Source: Pseudomonadota bacterium (GTDB lineage Bacteria; Desulfobacterota; Syntrophorhabdia; Syntrophorhabdales; Syntrophorhabdaceae). Taken from it: 64,000 nt of DNA. The first letter of the stretch is position 1, and the number at the start of each line of letters is the position of its first letter. The translations under genes were made by a program, and so were the position numbers. Location of the stretch: the NCBI GenBank assembly GCA_026388255.1, contig JAPLKC010000043.1, forward strand, positions 1 to 64,000, in the 5' to 3' direction. A model generated the notes under the pieces. That model was not told the origin of the DNA. It saw nothing but the letters and a program-made list of their open reading frames with translations, and ran no database searches. Positions 43,205 through 52,971 of the stretch are shown piece after piece.

Positions 43205-44940
43205 AAAAACTCCTCTTTTATTGTATTTTCTTTTAAAGGGAGGTAAACAAAGAACGTGACGCCTTTCCCTGCCATATTTTTTATTTCAATTCTTCCGAGA
43301 TGGTTCATAATGATTCTGTTTGATATGGCAAGACCTAAACCTGTACCTTTTTCTTTAGTTGTAAAAAAAGGATTAAATATATTATCTATAACTGCCGGGT
43401 CTATCCCGCCCCCAGTGTCAGTTATGGAAACAACCAGAAAGGGATCGTCGTCCAGCACGGTCTGTTCTGTTTGTATGGTTATTTTTCCAAGACCATGCAT
43501 GGCTTCGTAAGCGTTCACTATTATGTTTATAAATACTTGCTTAATCTGTTGAATATCACACAATATCGTCGGAAGATTGTTGTCGGTTTTTTTGTCTATT
43601 TCTATTTTCTCCCATGTCGGAACAGATGAAAAAAGATAGAGGATCTCGTCAATACAATCGTTCATATTGCACGTTTCTCTGGGGGCATGCGTTTCTTTTA
43701 CATAATCAAGGATTTCGTTAAGAACAGCCTCAAGCCTCGAAACCTCTTTTATAATTATATCCACATACCTGTTCTCTGTCCGGTCCAAAGACAACTTCTT
43801 CGCAAGTCTTTTCGCAAAGCCGCCTATGATTACAAGCGGATTTTTTATCTCGTGGGCAATATTTGCAGTCATCTCGCCAAGACTTCTGAATTTTTCCTGT
43901 TCTATCAGTCTTTTCTGTGCATTATTTAATTCCTCTATTACATTCCTTAGCTTCAAATTCAATAAAGTGTTTTCAAACCCGTTTGTTATATAATTTACTA
44001 TGGTATTAACAAGGTATTGCCCGCTTTGCTCTAAGGTAAAATTTTGTTGCGATTTTGTCCCGCCTATCGTTATTATTCCTATGACTCTATCTCTTGACAC
44101 AATAGGCATCGAATACATGGAAAAACTTATCGGCGGCATATCACCCTGATCTAATAAATGATTCTTTATGATAACTGCGCTTTTCTGCTGCACTGCCTCT
44201 TTCTCAAGTCTGTTGACATGGTTTTCCGTTGCAGGGTCTATTTCGCCGTAGGTAATTCTTTCTAAATCAAACTTAAGGAAAGCATGCTCCAGCTTAATCG
44301 TAACAAATGTTGCATTCAAGGCTTTTGCTACAATCAATCCGATGTTTTTAAAAAGCGTATGGGGTTCTGTGTTCGATGTCAGAAGCTTGCCAAGCTCAGA
44401 AAGAGTTACAAGCTCACTGATCCTTTTTTTAGAAGAGATAAGCATTTCGTTAGTCTTTAAAACCCCTCCAATTTCTCTTGAAATTATGGATAAAAGGATT
44501 TTTTCCGAATCGTGTATGAATTCCCTGGTCGAAGAGCATGTCACCAGCACACCATAAAGATAGCTGTCATCGGTCAGAGGGTGAAAAGAAAACGTCTTAT
44601 ATTTCTCAATACACCCGTCAAGCTCAGGATAAAAAAGACAACCAAACCTCAAAGGAATGTCTCTCTTTGAAAAATATTGGGGCATTCTTTTTTGTGCTAT
44701 ACTGCCAATTATGCCCTCACCGATATGGCATCTGTACATGCAAAGTATTTTAAATAAAAGGCTTTTCTGGTTCATATATTTACATGTAAGCCTTCTGTCC
44801 TCGTCGTAAGTAAAGACAATCGCTTCATCAAAATACATTTCCTTTGCTATAATGTTAAGGATTGCGTTAATTCTCGATATTATTTCGAGGTTTGAGTGGG
44901 ATATTTCAATAATTTTTCCAAATAAATCAACGGGATTCAT
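43201..44940 (-). CDS. GAF-domain sensor histidine kinase
   Basis: 579 aa from the ATG at 44940. N-terminal GAF-like domain (about 15-165), second GAF (about 180-325; ends VNTIVNYITNGFENTLL), coiled coil, HisKA with NIAHEIKNPLVIIGGFAKRL, then HATPase (DTGGGIDPAVIDN, GTGLGLAISNRI). No membrane segments, so it senses a cytoplasmic signal. It overlaps glgA by 14 bases and the receiver gene by 4, so the pair may tune glycogen metabolism. Confidence 0.9.
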   Translation of the reverse strand: MNPVDLFGKIIEISHSNLEIISRINAILNIIAKEMYFDEAIVFTYDEDRRLTCKYMNQKSLLFKILCMYRCHIGEGIIGSIAQKRMPQYFSKRDIPLRFGCLFYPELDGCIEKYKTFSFHPLTDDSYLYGVLVTCSSTREFIHDSEKILLSIISREIGGVLKTNEMLISSKKRISELVTLSELGKLLTSNTEPHTLFKNIGLIVAKALNATFVTIKLEHAFLKFDLERITYGEIDPATENHVNRLEKEAVQQKSAVIIKNHLLDQGDMPPISFSMYSMPIVSRDRVIGIITIGGTKSQQNFTLEQSGQYLVNTIVNYITNGFENTLLNLKLRNVIEELNNAQKRLIEQEKFRSLGEMTANIAHEIKNPLVIIGGFAKRLAKKLSLDRTENRYVDIIIKEVSRLEAVLNEILDYVKETHAPRETCNMNDCIDEILYLFSSVPTWEKIEIDKKTDNNLPTILCDIQQIKQVFINIIVNAYEAMHGLGKITIQTEQTVLDDDPFLVVSITDTGGGIDPAVIDNIFNPFFTTKEKGTGLGLAISNRIIMNHLGRIEIKNMAGKGVTFFVYLPLKENTIKEEFL

Positions 44941-46384
44941 GCTTCTCAATAGCTTTTTTATAGAGTCCCATATATTCCTTTGCCGACCTTTGCCACGAGA
45001 AATCCTCGCTCATACATCTTTTTATAAGAGAAATCCATGTGCTTTTGTTTTCGTAAACTTTTAACGCCCTTTTTATTGTATCAAGCATTTCTTTTTTTGT
45101 GTAATCGTAGAATTTAAATCCTGTGCCGCGTTCAGGTTCTTTTGTATAATCCGTAATTGTATCCTCAAGCCCGCCCACACCCCTTACAACAGGAACGGTG
45201 CCATATCTGAGGCTGTACAACTGGTTTAAGCCGCACGGTTCATATCTTGACGGCATAAGAAACATGTCCGCGCCTGCCTCAATTAAGTGTGCAAGCTTAT
45301 TATCGTAGGCTATTTTCAATGAAAATGATTTCGGAAACTTTTTGGATAATTCCGTAAAAAGATCATGATATTTTCTCTCCCCTGTTCCAAGAATTATATA
45401 TTGTGTCCCAAGTGAGAGCATTTCTTCAAGGGAAGATGCTATTAGATCAAAACCTTTCTGGTCGGCAAGTCTTGATATGGTGCCGATCAGCGGGATGTCC
45501 TCGGCCACCGGGAGCTCAAATACTTCCTGGAGCAATGCTTTGCATATTTTTTTGTTTGTCGTGTCCTTGTTGTCATAATGAGCAGGGATATAGGGATCTT
45601 TTTCTGGACTCCAGTCTTCATAATCTATCCCGTTTATTATACCGTAAAGGTCTGATTTCCTTGTCTGCAATACACCGTCAAGGCCGAAGCCAAACTCCGG
45701 TGTCTGTATTTCCTCGCTGTATTTCCTGCTTACTGTGTTGATTATGTCCGAAAAAACTATACCCCCCTTTAAAAAGTTGATATTACCGAAAAATTCAAGG
45801 TAATCGGGCGCAAAATACTCCCAGCCTACATTCAAAAGATGCATATCATATTGCCAGAAAACTCCCTGGTATCCAAGGTTGTGGATAGTAAACAGACTTG
45901 CAATATTTTTTAAAACCGGCTCATCTTTGTACAATGTCTTTAAAAACATCGGCGCAAGGGCAGTTTCCCAATCGTTGCAATGCAATACATCGGGCACAAA
46001 CCCTGTTACCTTTATTGCCTCAAGGATGCTTTTTGAAAAAAAGATAAATCTTTCAGCGTTATCAAGGTAGTCTCCATCAGGTGTGCTGTACAGATAATCT
46101 CTGTAATAATACTCATCTTTCTCCACAAGATATGCGGTAACACCATCATACTCGGTCAACGCAATCTCTCCGTCAATGTATCCCTGAGATATAGGGCACG
46201 AAAATTTGTAGTTTTTATATTTAATTGGAAATCCTTGCTCTTCAATTCCTTTGTGCTTCGGTAGTATTATTCTCACATCAACGCCTAATTTTTTCAGCGC
46301 CTTCGGGAGCGAGCCCGTCACATCAGCTAGACCGCCGGTCTTAATGAACGGAAAAACTTCAGGAGATGCTATTAAAACATTCAT
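44927..46384 (-). CDS. glgA: Glycogen synthase, ADP-glucose type
   Basis: 485 aa GT5 enzyme adding glucose from ADP-glucose to glycogen. N-terminal KTGGLADV (15-22) binds ADP-glucose; GLNQLYSLRYGTVPVVRGVGG near the C-terminus is the acceptor/donor motif with Glu/Gly typical of GT-B synthases. Full length. Nine bases follow galT. It is upstream of the sensor kinase in the same operon. Confidence 0.94.
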   Translation of the reverse strand: MNVLIASPEVFPFIKTGGLADVTGSLPKALKKLGVDVRIILPKHKGIEEQGFPIKYKNYKFSCPISQGYIDGEIALTEYDGVTAYLVEKDEYYYRDYLYSTPDGDYLDNAERFIFFSKSILEAIKVTGFVPDVLHCNDWETALAPMFLKTLYKDEPVLKNIASLFTIHNLGYQGVFWQYDMHLLNVGWEYFAPDYLEFFGNINFLKGGIVFSDIINTVSRKYSEEIQTPEFGFGLDGVLQTRKSDLYGIINGIDYEDWSPEKDPYIPAHYDNKDTTNKKICKALLQEVFELPVAEDIPLIGTISRLADQKGFDLIASSLEEMLSLGTQYIILGTGERKYHDLFTELSKKFPKSFSLKIAYDNKLAHLIEAGADMFLMPSRYEPCGLNQLYSLRYGTVPVVRGVGGLEDTITDYTKEPERGTGFKFYDYTKKEMLDTIKRALKVYENKSTWISLIKRCMSEDFSWQRSAKEYMGLYKKAIEKHESR

Positions 46385-46393
46385 ATTACCCCC

Positions 46394-47395
46394 TTAAACA
46401 TTTGTTTCTTTAAGGTATGCCGTAGCTTCTTCCGGTGGTGTTGGGTTGATATAGAAGCCTGTTCCCCATTCAAACCCTGCCATTTTTGTCAGTCTTGGTA
46501 TAATCTCCATATGCCAGTGGAAATAAGGCATATCGCCAAAGCCCGATGGCGTTGTGTGAAGTATGTAGTTGTATGGAGGTGAATTAAGTGCTTTGTCATA
46601 CTTTTTTAAAACAAGAGAGGTAATCTCTGAAATTGCATAATAGTTATCATCTTTTTCGTGCTGATCAAAATAGGCCTCGTGCTTCTTCGGCAGCACCCAG
46701 ACTTCAAAAGGGAATCGGGCAGCATATGGGGAGAGCGCTATGAACTTGTCGTTTTCCATAACAACTCTAACATTATCTTCTTTTTCCTGTGTAATAATGT
46801 CACAAAAAATGCATCTGTCTTTATATTTAAAGTATGCCAGTCCGCCATCGATTTCTTCCGAAACCTTTTTAGGAACAATAGGGAGCGCTATAAGTTGTGA
46901 GTGTGAGTGGTCGAGAGATGCCCCTGCAATAGAACCGTGATTCTTAAATACCATTATATACTTAAACCGTTTATCATTTGCAAGATCCAGCATTCTTTCC
47001 CTGTAAGCTACAAAAACTCTCTGTATTTCGTGCGCATCCATTTTTGATAAAGTTTGTCCATGTAACGGGGTCTCTATAATAACCTCATGTGCCCCTAATC
47101 CGTTCATTTTGTCGTAAAGGCCAATCCCTTCTTTGTCAAGCCCTCCTTCAATTCTTAATGCCGGAAATTTGTTCGGAACAACCCGCAGTATCCAGTTCGG
47201 GCTATTGGACTGGGACAAATGCGGCCTTATAGCATAGACTTCAGGAGGTGTCATATTTTCATTGCCTTGGCAAAGCGGGCACATCCCTGCTTTCTGGGGA
47301 GGGTTTTCCTCTGTAAGAAAAACAGGTCTTTTCCCCCTTTCTGTTGATATGATAACCCATCTGCTAGTAATAGGGTCTTTTCTTAATTCGGGCAT
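46394..47395 (-). CDS. galT: Galactose-1-phosphate uridylyltransferase (GalT/GalT-like)
   Basis: 333 aa HIT-superfamily nucleotidyltransferase. The active-site text is LDHSHSQLIALPIVP (H-S-H-S-Q), and a zinc site is suggested by CPLCQGNE near the start with C-terminal FHWHMEII. It moves UMP between glucose-1-P and galactose-1-P; relatives in bacteria act as ADP-glucose phosphorylases, so in front of glgA that alternative is worth noting. First gene of the glg operon. Confidence 0.9.
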   Translation of the reverse strand: MPELRKDPITSRWVIISTERGKRPVFLTEENPPQKAGMCPLCQGNENMTPPEVYAIRPHLSQSNSPNWILRVVPNKFPALRIEGGLDKEGIGLYDKMNGLGAHEVIIETPLHGQTLSKMDAHEIQRVFVAYRERMLDLANDKRFKYIMVFKNHGSIAGASLDHSHSQLIALPIVPKKVSEEIDGGLAYFKYKDRCIFCDIITQEKEDNVRVVMENDKFIALSPYAARFPFEVWVLPKKHEAYFDQHEKDDNYYAISEITSLVLKKYDKALNSPPYNYILHTTPSGFGDMPYFHWHMEIIPRLTKMAGFEWGTGFYINPTPPEEATAYLKETNV

Positions 47396-47470
47396 ATGTT
47401 AAACCTTTCCGCTATATTTTTATGCTGTTGCTTTTGACTTGGCTTGCAACAAATGGTAAGAAATACGTTA

Positions 47471-48145
47471 ATGATACCCTTAAAAGATAATATTCCAACG
47501 CGCATCAAACCCATTATAACAACAAGTATTATCTTTGTAAATATATTAATTTTTCTTTGGCAGAGGCTTTCCCTAACCTCTGTTGAAAGCAATAACATAT
47601 ATAAATATTATGGGCTGGTTCCACATGATTTTTTCATGGCTTTTACAAGCAAATACGAACTGCTTCCTTACAACGTGTTAACTGTTTTTACATCCATGTT
47701 TCTTCACGGGGGATTTATTCACCTTGGCGGGAACATGTTGTATCTGTGGATTTTCGGCAACAACATCGAGGATTCCATGGGACACGGACGATTTATTTTC
47801 TTTTATATTTGCTCAGGCATTGCCGCAGCTCTTTTTCAGCTTCTGTATGATCCGTCCTCGGCTGTCCCGATGATCGGTGCAAGTGGCGCTGTATCCGGTA
47901 TTCTCGGTGCATATCTGTTGCTTTTTCCTCATGCGCGCATAAAAACTCTGATATTCATATTAATATTCATAAAGGTCGTTGAACTTCCGGCCGTTGTGCT
48001 TCTTACCATATGGTTTTTTATACAACTTGTTTTCTCTCAAACAGAAGGTATTGCCTGGTACGCCCATATAGGTGGGTTTATTTTCGGGCTGATAACGATT
48101 AAGATGTTCACATCAAAAAAAGTGACAAAACGGCGTTTCACGTGA
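47471..48145 (+). CDS. Rhomboid family intramembrane serine protease
   Basis: 224 aa from the ATG at 47471 (MIPLKDNIPTRIKP is the usual family start; the frame is open further upstream). About six transmembrane helices. Catalytic Ser in GASGAVSG and His in AHIGGFIFG form the rhomboid dyad, with HGGFIHLGGNMLYLWIFG before. It cleaves substrate proteins within the membrane. It overlaps the radical SAM gene by 4 bases and diverges from galT. Confidence 0.9.
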   Translation: MIPLKDNIPTRIKPIITTSIIFVNILIFLWQRLSLTSVESNNIYKYYGLVPHDFFMAFTSKYELLPYNVLTVFTSMFLHGGFIHLGGNMLYLWIFGNNIEDSMGHGRFIFFYICSGIAAALFQLLYDPSSAVPMIGASGAVSGILGAYLLLFPHARIKTLIFILIFIKVVELPAVVLLTIWFFIQLVFSQTEGIAWYAHIGGFIFGLITIKMFTSKKVTKRRFT

Positions 48146-49485
48146 AACGTTTAAAGGCTCTTCTTATTAATCCGTATATTTATGATTTTTCAGCATACAG
48201 CTACTGGTCAACCCCGCTTGGCTTGTTATATCTTGGCAGTGTTTTAAGAAAAAACGGCATGGAAATAAAACTTATTGATTGTCTCAGGGTGGAGGAAAAT
48301 AAAAGAAAAGAGGACGGAAGGGCACCTTTTATAAAGGAAAGGGTTAATAAGCCTCAACCATTGAAAGGCATAAGAAAAAGATTAAAAAGATACGGCATCT
48401 CAAAAGAAGTCTTAATAAAAGAGCTTTCTTCGGTGGAAAGTCCGGACCTGATTCTTATTACTTCGATCATGACATACTGGTATGCCGGCGCAAAAGAAGT
48501 ATCCGATGCGACAAGAAACTTATTTCCCGGGGCCAAAATTGTGATTGGCGGTATTTACCCTTCATTGTGTTATGAGCACGCCTTAAAGGCAATGACAAGC
48601 GCTGATCTTATTGTTAAAAATAACGAAATAAACAGCTTTTACGGCTTTATAGAGAAAGAGTTAACTACCGCGCTATCTTATAAGCCCGATATGTACGATC
48701 TTGATAATCTCCCCTATCCGTGTTTTGATTTGTATTACCATATCCCCTTTGTCCCCTTGCTTACGTCTTACGGGTGTACTTACAAATGCACATACTGTGC
48801 AACACCATATATGCATCCGAATATAGTACGAAGGAAACCGGAAAGCACTGCAGATGAGATTTTATTCTGGCATAACTACGGTTTAAATAGTTTCGTAATC
48901 TATGACGACAACTTTCTGTTTAATAAAGAGCTGTTTGCAAAACCCTTGCTTAGACATATTATAGAACTTCCCTTTCCCGTTAAAATATATAATCCCAATG
49001 CCCTGAATGCTGCACTGGTAGATGAAGAATTGGCCTTTCTTCTTCTGGGGGCAGGGTTCAAAGACATAAGGATAGGACTTGAGACGGTTAATCCTCTTAT
49101 TCAGAAATCAACCGGTGGAAAAGTGAATCCGAGGACATTTGAAAATGCCTTGAGCTGTCTGATTAAAGCAGGGTTTCCTGCCAGTACAATCAGTATCTAC
49201 ATGCTTGCCGGCCTGCCTTTTCAGAAGTGGGAAGATGTGAAAACAACCATAGATTATATTACGGATTTCGGTGTACGGGCACATATTGCAGAATACACAC
49301 CGATTCCACACACTTCTATGTTTGACGAATTTAAATCTTTTGCCCGTTACCCTTTGACAGATGATCCGGCGTACCAGAATAATGCCCTGTTTCCCTTTGC
49401 ATGGCAGGGATTTACAGAAAATGACCTGATGTTTTTAAAACAATATGCAAGAGAAAAGAACGCCAATGTTGATAAAACGGATTAA
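48142..49485 (+). CDS. B12-binding-like radical SAM protein
   Basis: 447 aa. N-terminal cobalamin-binding-like Rossmann region (LLINPYIYD, LGLLYLGSVLRKNG, IVIGGIYPSL) without an obvious B12 histidine loop, then a radical SAM barrel with the cluster motif CTYKCTYC (TSYGCTYKCTYCATPY) and GLETVNPLIQKSTGGK. Such proteins carry out methylations or ring rearrangements. The start GTG overlaps the rhomboid stop by 4 bases. Substrate unknown. Confidence 0.9.
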   Translation: MKRLKALLINPYIYDFSAYSYWSTPLGLLYLGSVLRKNGMEIKLIDCLRVEENKRKEDGRAPFIKERVNKPQPLKGIRKRLKRYGISKEVLIKELSSVESPDLILITSIMTYWYAGAKEVSDATRNLFPGAKIVIGGIYPSLCYEHALKAMTSADLIVKNNEINSFYGFIEKELTTALSYKPDMYDLDNLPYPCFDLYYHIPFVPLLTSYGCTYKCTYCATPYMHPNIVRRKPESTADEILFWHNYGLNSFVIYDDNFLFNKELFAKPLLRHIIELPFPVKIYNPNALNAALVDEELAFLLLGAGFKDIRIGLETVNPLIQKSTGGKVNPRTFENALSCLIKAGFPASTISIYMLAGLPFQKWEDVKTTIDYITDFGVRAHIAEYTPIPHTSMFDEFKSFARYPLTDDPAYQNNALFPFAWQGFTENDLMFLKQYAREKNANVDKTD

Positions 49486-49511
49486 ATGATGTTAAATTCT
49501 AAATCAAGCAC

Positions 49512-49593
49512 GCGAGAGTGGCGGAATTGGCAGACGCACTGGACTTAGGATCCAGCGGGTTAAACCGTAGGGGTTCAAATCCCCTCTCTCGCA
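49512..49593 (+). tRNA. tRNA-Leu (anticodon TAG)
   Basis: 82 bases, class II. The acceptor stem GCGAGAG pairs with CTCTCGC; anticodon arm CTGGA-CTTAGGA-TCCAG gives TAG. It has a long variable arm (GGGTTAAACCGTAGG) and T loop TTCAAAT. No CCA is encoded. Confidence 0.95.
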
Positions 49594-49785
49594 AATAATA
49601 AAATCTTAAAGTTGTTTTTCATGCTGACAAAATTTTCTAAACTTTAAAAATATTTTTGCTTATTTTTAAGAAATTTTTGCACCTTCAAATTTCATCGCTG
49701 TTGAAAAAATACGGCATTATCCATATAAAACCATATCCACCCTTCATAATTTGCGCTACAGCCCATTTTTAGCAAATAAAGGTTG

Positions 49786-49920
49786 GTGACCGGTTTAAAA
49801 TTTCAAGACATTGTGGACATGGACCCAAAGCGAGCAGAATGGATGTTTTTTGCCGGAACGACAAAAAGACTTATTCATCTTATTGGTGTAACCAACCATG
49901 AAACGTTTTTTGATCCATGA
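49786..49920 (+). CDS. Possible small protein of 44 aa
   Basis: GTG start with AGG six bases upstream (aaaggttg); frame reads VTGLKFQDIVDMDPKRAEWM and on to FDP then TGA. Codons look like coding DNA (charged and hydrophobic residues mixed) but I recognise no family. It could be a fragment or a genuine small gene. The rest of the 49594-50016 gap is AT-rich and has nothing clear. Confidence 0.3.
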   Translation: MTGLKFQDIVDMDPKRAEWMFFAGTTKRLIHLIGVTNHETFFDP

Positions 49921-50016
49921 TAAAAAAGCGATTAGGGATTCACGTACCAGTTATTTTTTTAGTGCAAACAGGATTGTATTTTTTCGTACATTCCTTTATG
50001 CTAATAGCGGTTTCAA

Positions 50017-50811
50017 ATGAAAGGGCGGAAAAAAAGTTTTTCAAAGATAATAAAGGTTGTTTTTCTTATCGTCGTTTTTGCTTTCATTACCGGCGCAGGC
50101 TATTATTTTGTCTTCCCCGATATATCAAGGATGAAAAAGGAGAACCCGGGTAAGACATCTTTTATGGAGTACCGTGAAAAAGAATGGGAAAACAAAGGTA
50201 AAAAACTGAAGATTCGGAAAAAATGGGTTTCCCTGTCCAATATATCTCCCTACCTTATCAAGGCAGTAATTATTGCAGAAGATGACAAATTCTGGTCACA
50301 TCATGGGTTTGATGTAGAGGCTATTCAGAAGGCGCTTGAAAAGAATATTGAGAGGGGGGCATTTAAAGTTGGTGGAAGCACCATTAGTCAGCAGCTTTCG
50401 AAAAACCTCTACCTTACCCCGGCAAGGAACCCCATGCGGAAGTTGAAAGAGGCGGTCCTGACCTGGAGAATAGAGAGGACGCTCTCTAAGAGGAGAATCC
50501 TTGAACTTTACCTCAACGTGGCAGAATGGGGCGAAGGCATATTCGGGGTTGAAGCAGCATCGCTCCATTATTATGGTAAGCCTGCATCAGCCTTGAGCCC
50601 GGAAGAAGCTGCCAGACTTGCCGTTGTACTCCCAAACCCGAGGAAACTCCGTGTTGACGGGGAGTCGCGCTATGTTGAAAGGCGTGCAAAAATCATCTAC
50701 GACATTATGGTAAAACGGGGCATAGTTATACCTGAATACGAAGATGTAATGCAAAATCTCTCTGAAGAAAAATCCATAAATAATATTCCCGCTGTAAACG
50801 GTAAGCCATGA
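50017..50811 (+). CDS. mtgA: Monofunctional peptidoglycan glycosyltransferase
   Basis: 264 aa. One N-terminal membrane anchor (about 8-30) and a GT51 catalytic domain: first catalytic Glu in AVIIAEDDKFWSHHGFD, then GGSTISQQLSKNLYLTP, RNPMRKLKEAVLTWRIER and LELYLNVAEWGEGIFGVEAA. It polymerises lipid II in the periplasmic face of the inner membrane. No transpeptidase domain. Confidence 0.93.
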   Translation: MKGRKKSFSKIIKVVFLIVVFAFITGAGYYFVFPDISRMKKENPGKTSFMEYREKEWENKGKKLKIRKKWVSLSNISPYLIKAVIIAEDDKFWSHHGFDVEAIQKALEKNIERGAFKVGGSTISQQLSKNLYLTPARNPMRKLKEAVLTWRIERTLSKRRILELYLNVAEWGEGIFGVEAASLHYYGKPASALSPEEAARLAVVLPNPRKLRVDGESRYVERRAKIIYDIMVKRGIVIPEYEDVMQNLSEEKSINNIPAVNGKP

Positions 50812-50833
50812 ACTGTGGACAGGTTTTATTATA

Positions 50834-52702
50834 ATGCTTATAGTTACAGGCCTTTCAAAAACATACGGCAGACAGGTTCTCTTTGACAATGTCTCCTTTT
50901 CGGTAAATCCTGGCGAACGTATCGGCCTCACCGGGAGAAATGGTTCGGGCAAGACAACGCTCTTCAGGCTCATACTTGGCGAGGAAGAACCTGATTCGGG
51001 CGATGTCGGTATCCCTAACGGATATACAATCCAATATCTCTCCCAACATATCAATTTTACTAAAAGCTCTGTCCTGGAAGAGGCTTGCCTGGCGTTGAAG
51101 GTTGCCGAGGATGGCAGGGATGAGGCCTACAGGGTAAAATCCATTCTCTCCGGCCTTGGTTTTTCTCCGGGCGAATTTCACCGGAACCCATATCATTTAT
51201 CGGGCGGTTTCCAGGTACGCCTGAATCTTGCAAAGATATTGGCCTCGGGGCCGAACCTCCTGCTTCTTGACGAACCCACAAACTACCTCGACATTGTGTC
51301 GGTGAGGTGGCTCATACAATTTTTGCGGATATGGAAAAATGAGCTAATCCTTATTACACATGACCGTGCGTTTATGAATAGCGTGACTACCCACACAATG
51401 GGCATTCACAGGCAAAACATCCGCAAGATTGCAGGTTCAACGGAAAAACTATATCAGCAGATACTCCAGGATGAAGAGGTTTACGAAAAGACCCGGGTAA
51501 ATGATGAGAGAAAGATAAAAGATGTTGAGCTTTTTGTTAACCGGTTCAGGGCTCAGGCATCGAGGGCAAAGGCTGTCCAGTCAAAGGTAAGGATGCTTGA
51601 GAAAAGGGAAAAGCGTGAGAAATTGACAGAACTTCCTGAACTTGATTTTACCTTTAACTCGGCGCCATTCCCCGGAAAATGGCTTGTAGAGGCTGATAAT
51701 GTATCATTTTTCTTTTCAGAAGATGTTCCTCCTCTGATTCATGCCTTTCGGGTTGCCATTAAAAAAAATGACCGTATCGCTATTATCGGTAAGAATGGAA
51801 AGGGTAAGACAACCCTGCTAAACCTGCTTGCGGGTGAGTTTCAACCTAAGCAAGGCGAAATCAGATACAACCAGAATCTGAAACTTGCCTATTTCGGACA
51901 GACTAACGTCGCGAGGCTTGATCCGGACAAAACAGTACTCGAAGAAGTGCTCAACGCCCACCCGGCCCACAGCCTTGGTTCTGCAAGGGGCATCTGCGGG
52001 TCAATGATGTTCGACGGCGACAACGCGTTGAAAAAAGTTGCTGTTCTGTCCGGCGGCGAAAAGAGCAGGGTGTTGATAGGAAAGCTTCTTGTAAGTCCCG
52101 CAAACCTGATTCTACTTGACGAGCCTGACAACCACCTTGACACCGAGTCAATAGACTCTCTCATAGAAGCAATCGACACATTTACAGGGGCTGTCCTCTT
52201 TGTAACTCACAGCGAAATGATACTCAGGGCAATCGCGACAAAGTTAATTGTCTTTGACAATGGGAAAATAAGTATCTTCGAAGGCACATACGACGATTTT
52301 CTCGAAAGGATCGGCTGGGAAGACGAAAAAACGATCACAAAGGCGAATAATGGAAAGACGATAGAATCTCAGAATAAAGGGGCAAGCAGGAAGGACTTGC
52401 GGCGGGTGCGTGCCCGTTTGATCGAAAGCCGCTCAAAAGTATTAGGGCCACTCCAGCAAGAGATTGAAATACTTGAAAAGGCTATAACAAAACTGGAAAA
52501 CCGGATAGAAGACGACAACCAAACCCTTATCCGTGCGTCTAACGTGGGTGACGGAAAGACAATCACATCACTTTCGATCTCTATTCACAACTCAAAGATA
52601 GAGATAGAACGGCTTTTTGATGATTTGGACAGGCTTACCGGTGAACATCACAGAAAATCAATGGAATTTGAGGAACAATTTAACGAATTGAACGGAACGT
52701 AG
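50834..52702 (+). CDS. ABC-F family ATP-binding protein
   Basis: 622 aa with two nucleotide-binding domains and no membrane part. Walker A GRNGSGKTTLFRLI and GKNGKGKTTLLNLL, signatures LSGGFQVRL and LSGGEKSRV, Walker B LLLDEPTNYLD and ILLDEPDNHLD. A linker of about 80 residues joins them, and a C-terminal coiled coil (about 540-620) completes the Uup/EttA pattern. Such proteins act on the ribosome in translation, not in transport. It begins 22 bases after mtgA. Confidence 0.93.
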   Translation: MLIVTGLSKTYGRQVLFDNVSFSVNPGERIGLTGRNGSGKTTLFRLILGEEEPDSGDVGIPNGYTIQYLSQHINFTKSSVLEEACLALKVAEDGRDEAYRVKSILSGLGFSPGEFHRNPYHLSGGFQVRLNLAKILASGPNLLLLDEPTNYLDIVSVRWLIQFLRIWKNELILITHDRAFMNSVTTHTMGIHRQNIRKIAGSTEKLYQQILQDEEVYEKTRVNDERKIKDVELFVNRFRAQASRAKAVQSKVRMLEKREKREKLTELPELDFTFNSAPFPGKWLVEADNVSFFFSEDVPPLIHAFRVAIKKNDRIAIIGKNGKGKTTLLNLLAGEFQPKQGEIRYNQNLKLAYFGQTNVARLDPDKTVLEEVLNAHPAHSLGSARGICGSMMFDGDNALKKVAVLSGGEKSRVLIGKLLVSPANLILLDEPDNHLDTESIDSLIEAIDTFTGAVLFVTHSEMILRAIATKLIVFDNGKISIFEGTYDDFLERIGWEDEKTITKANNGKTIESQNKGASRKDLRRVRARLIESRSKVLGPLQQEIEILEKAITKLENRIEDDNQTLIRASNVGDGKTITSLSISIHNSKIEIERLFDDLDRLTGEHHRKSMEFEEQFNELNGT

Positions 52703-52737
52703 CGCCCTGGTAAAGACATGAAAAGCATGGAACTGCC

Positions 52738-52971
52738 TTATGGTAAAAGTTCTCGTATCTCGCTTATGCGGATGGTTGATTCGAGAGCATCTATGATCGC
52801 GTCCTTCTGCTCAGGAAGGAAGCGCAGGCAGACTCCGCAGTCAGAGCTTATGCTTCGCGGTACCGGAATGAGCTTGTGAGGTATGCCTGCTTTTTTGAGT
52901 ATCTTCTCTGCCTTCATCGCGTGGCTTACCGAGTCGAATAAGGCCACGCAATAGTTTCTATCATCTTTCAT
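52738..52971 (-). CDS. DUF3343 domain protein
   Basis: 77 aa. It starts CVALFDSVSHAMKAEKILKK and has ...IPHKLIPVPRSISSDCG followed by CLRF, as in DUF3343. Members are often encoded beside yedF in selenium-using bacteria; function unknown. The start overlaps the yedF stop by 4 bases. Confidence 0.8.
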   Translation of the reverse strand: MKDDRNYCVALFDSVSHAMKAEKILKKAGIPHKLIPVPRSISSDCGVCLRFLPEQKDAIIDALESTIRISEIRELLP

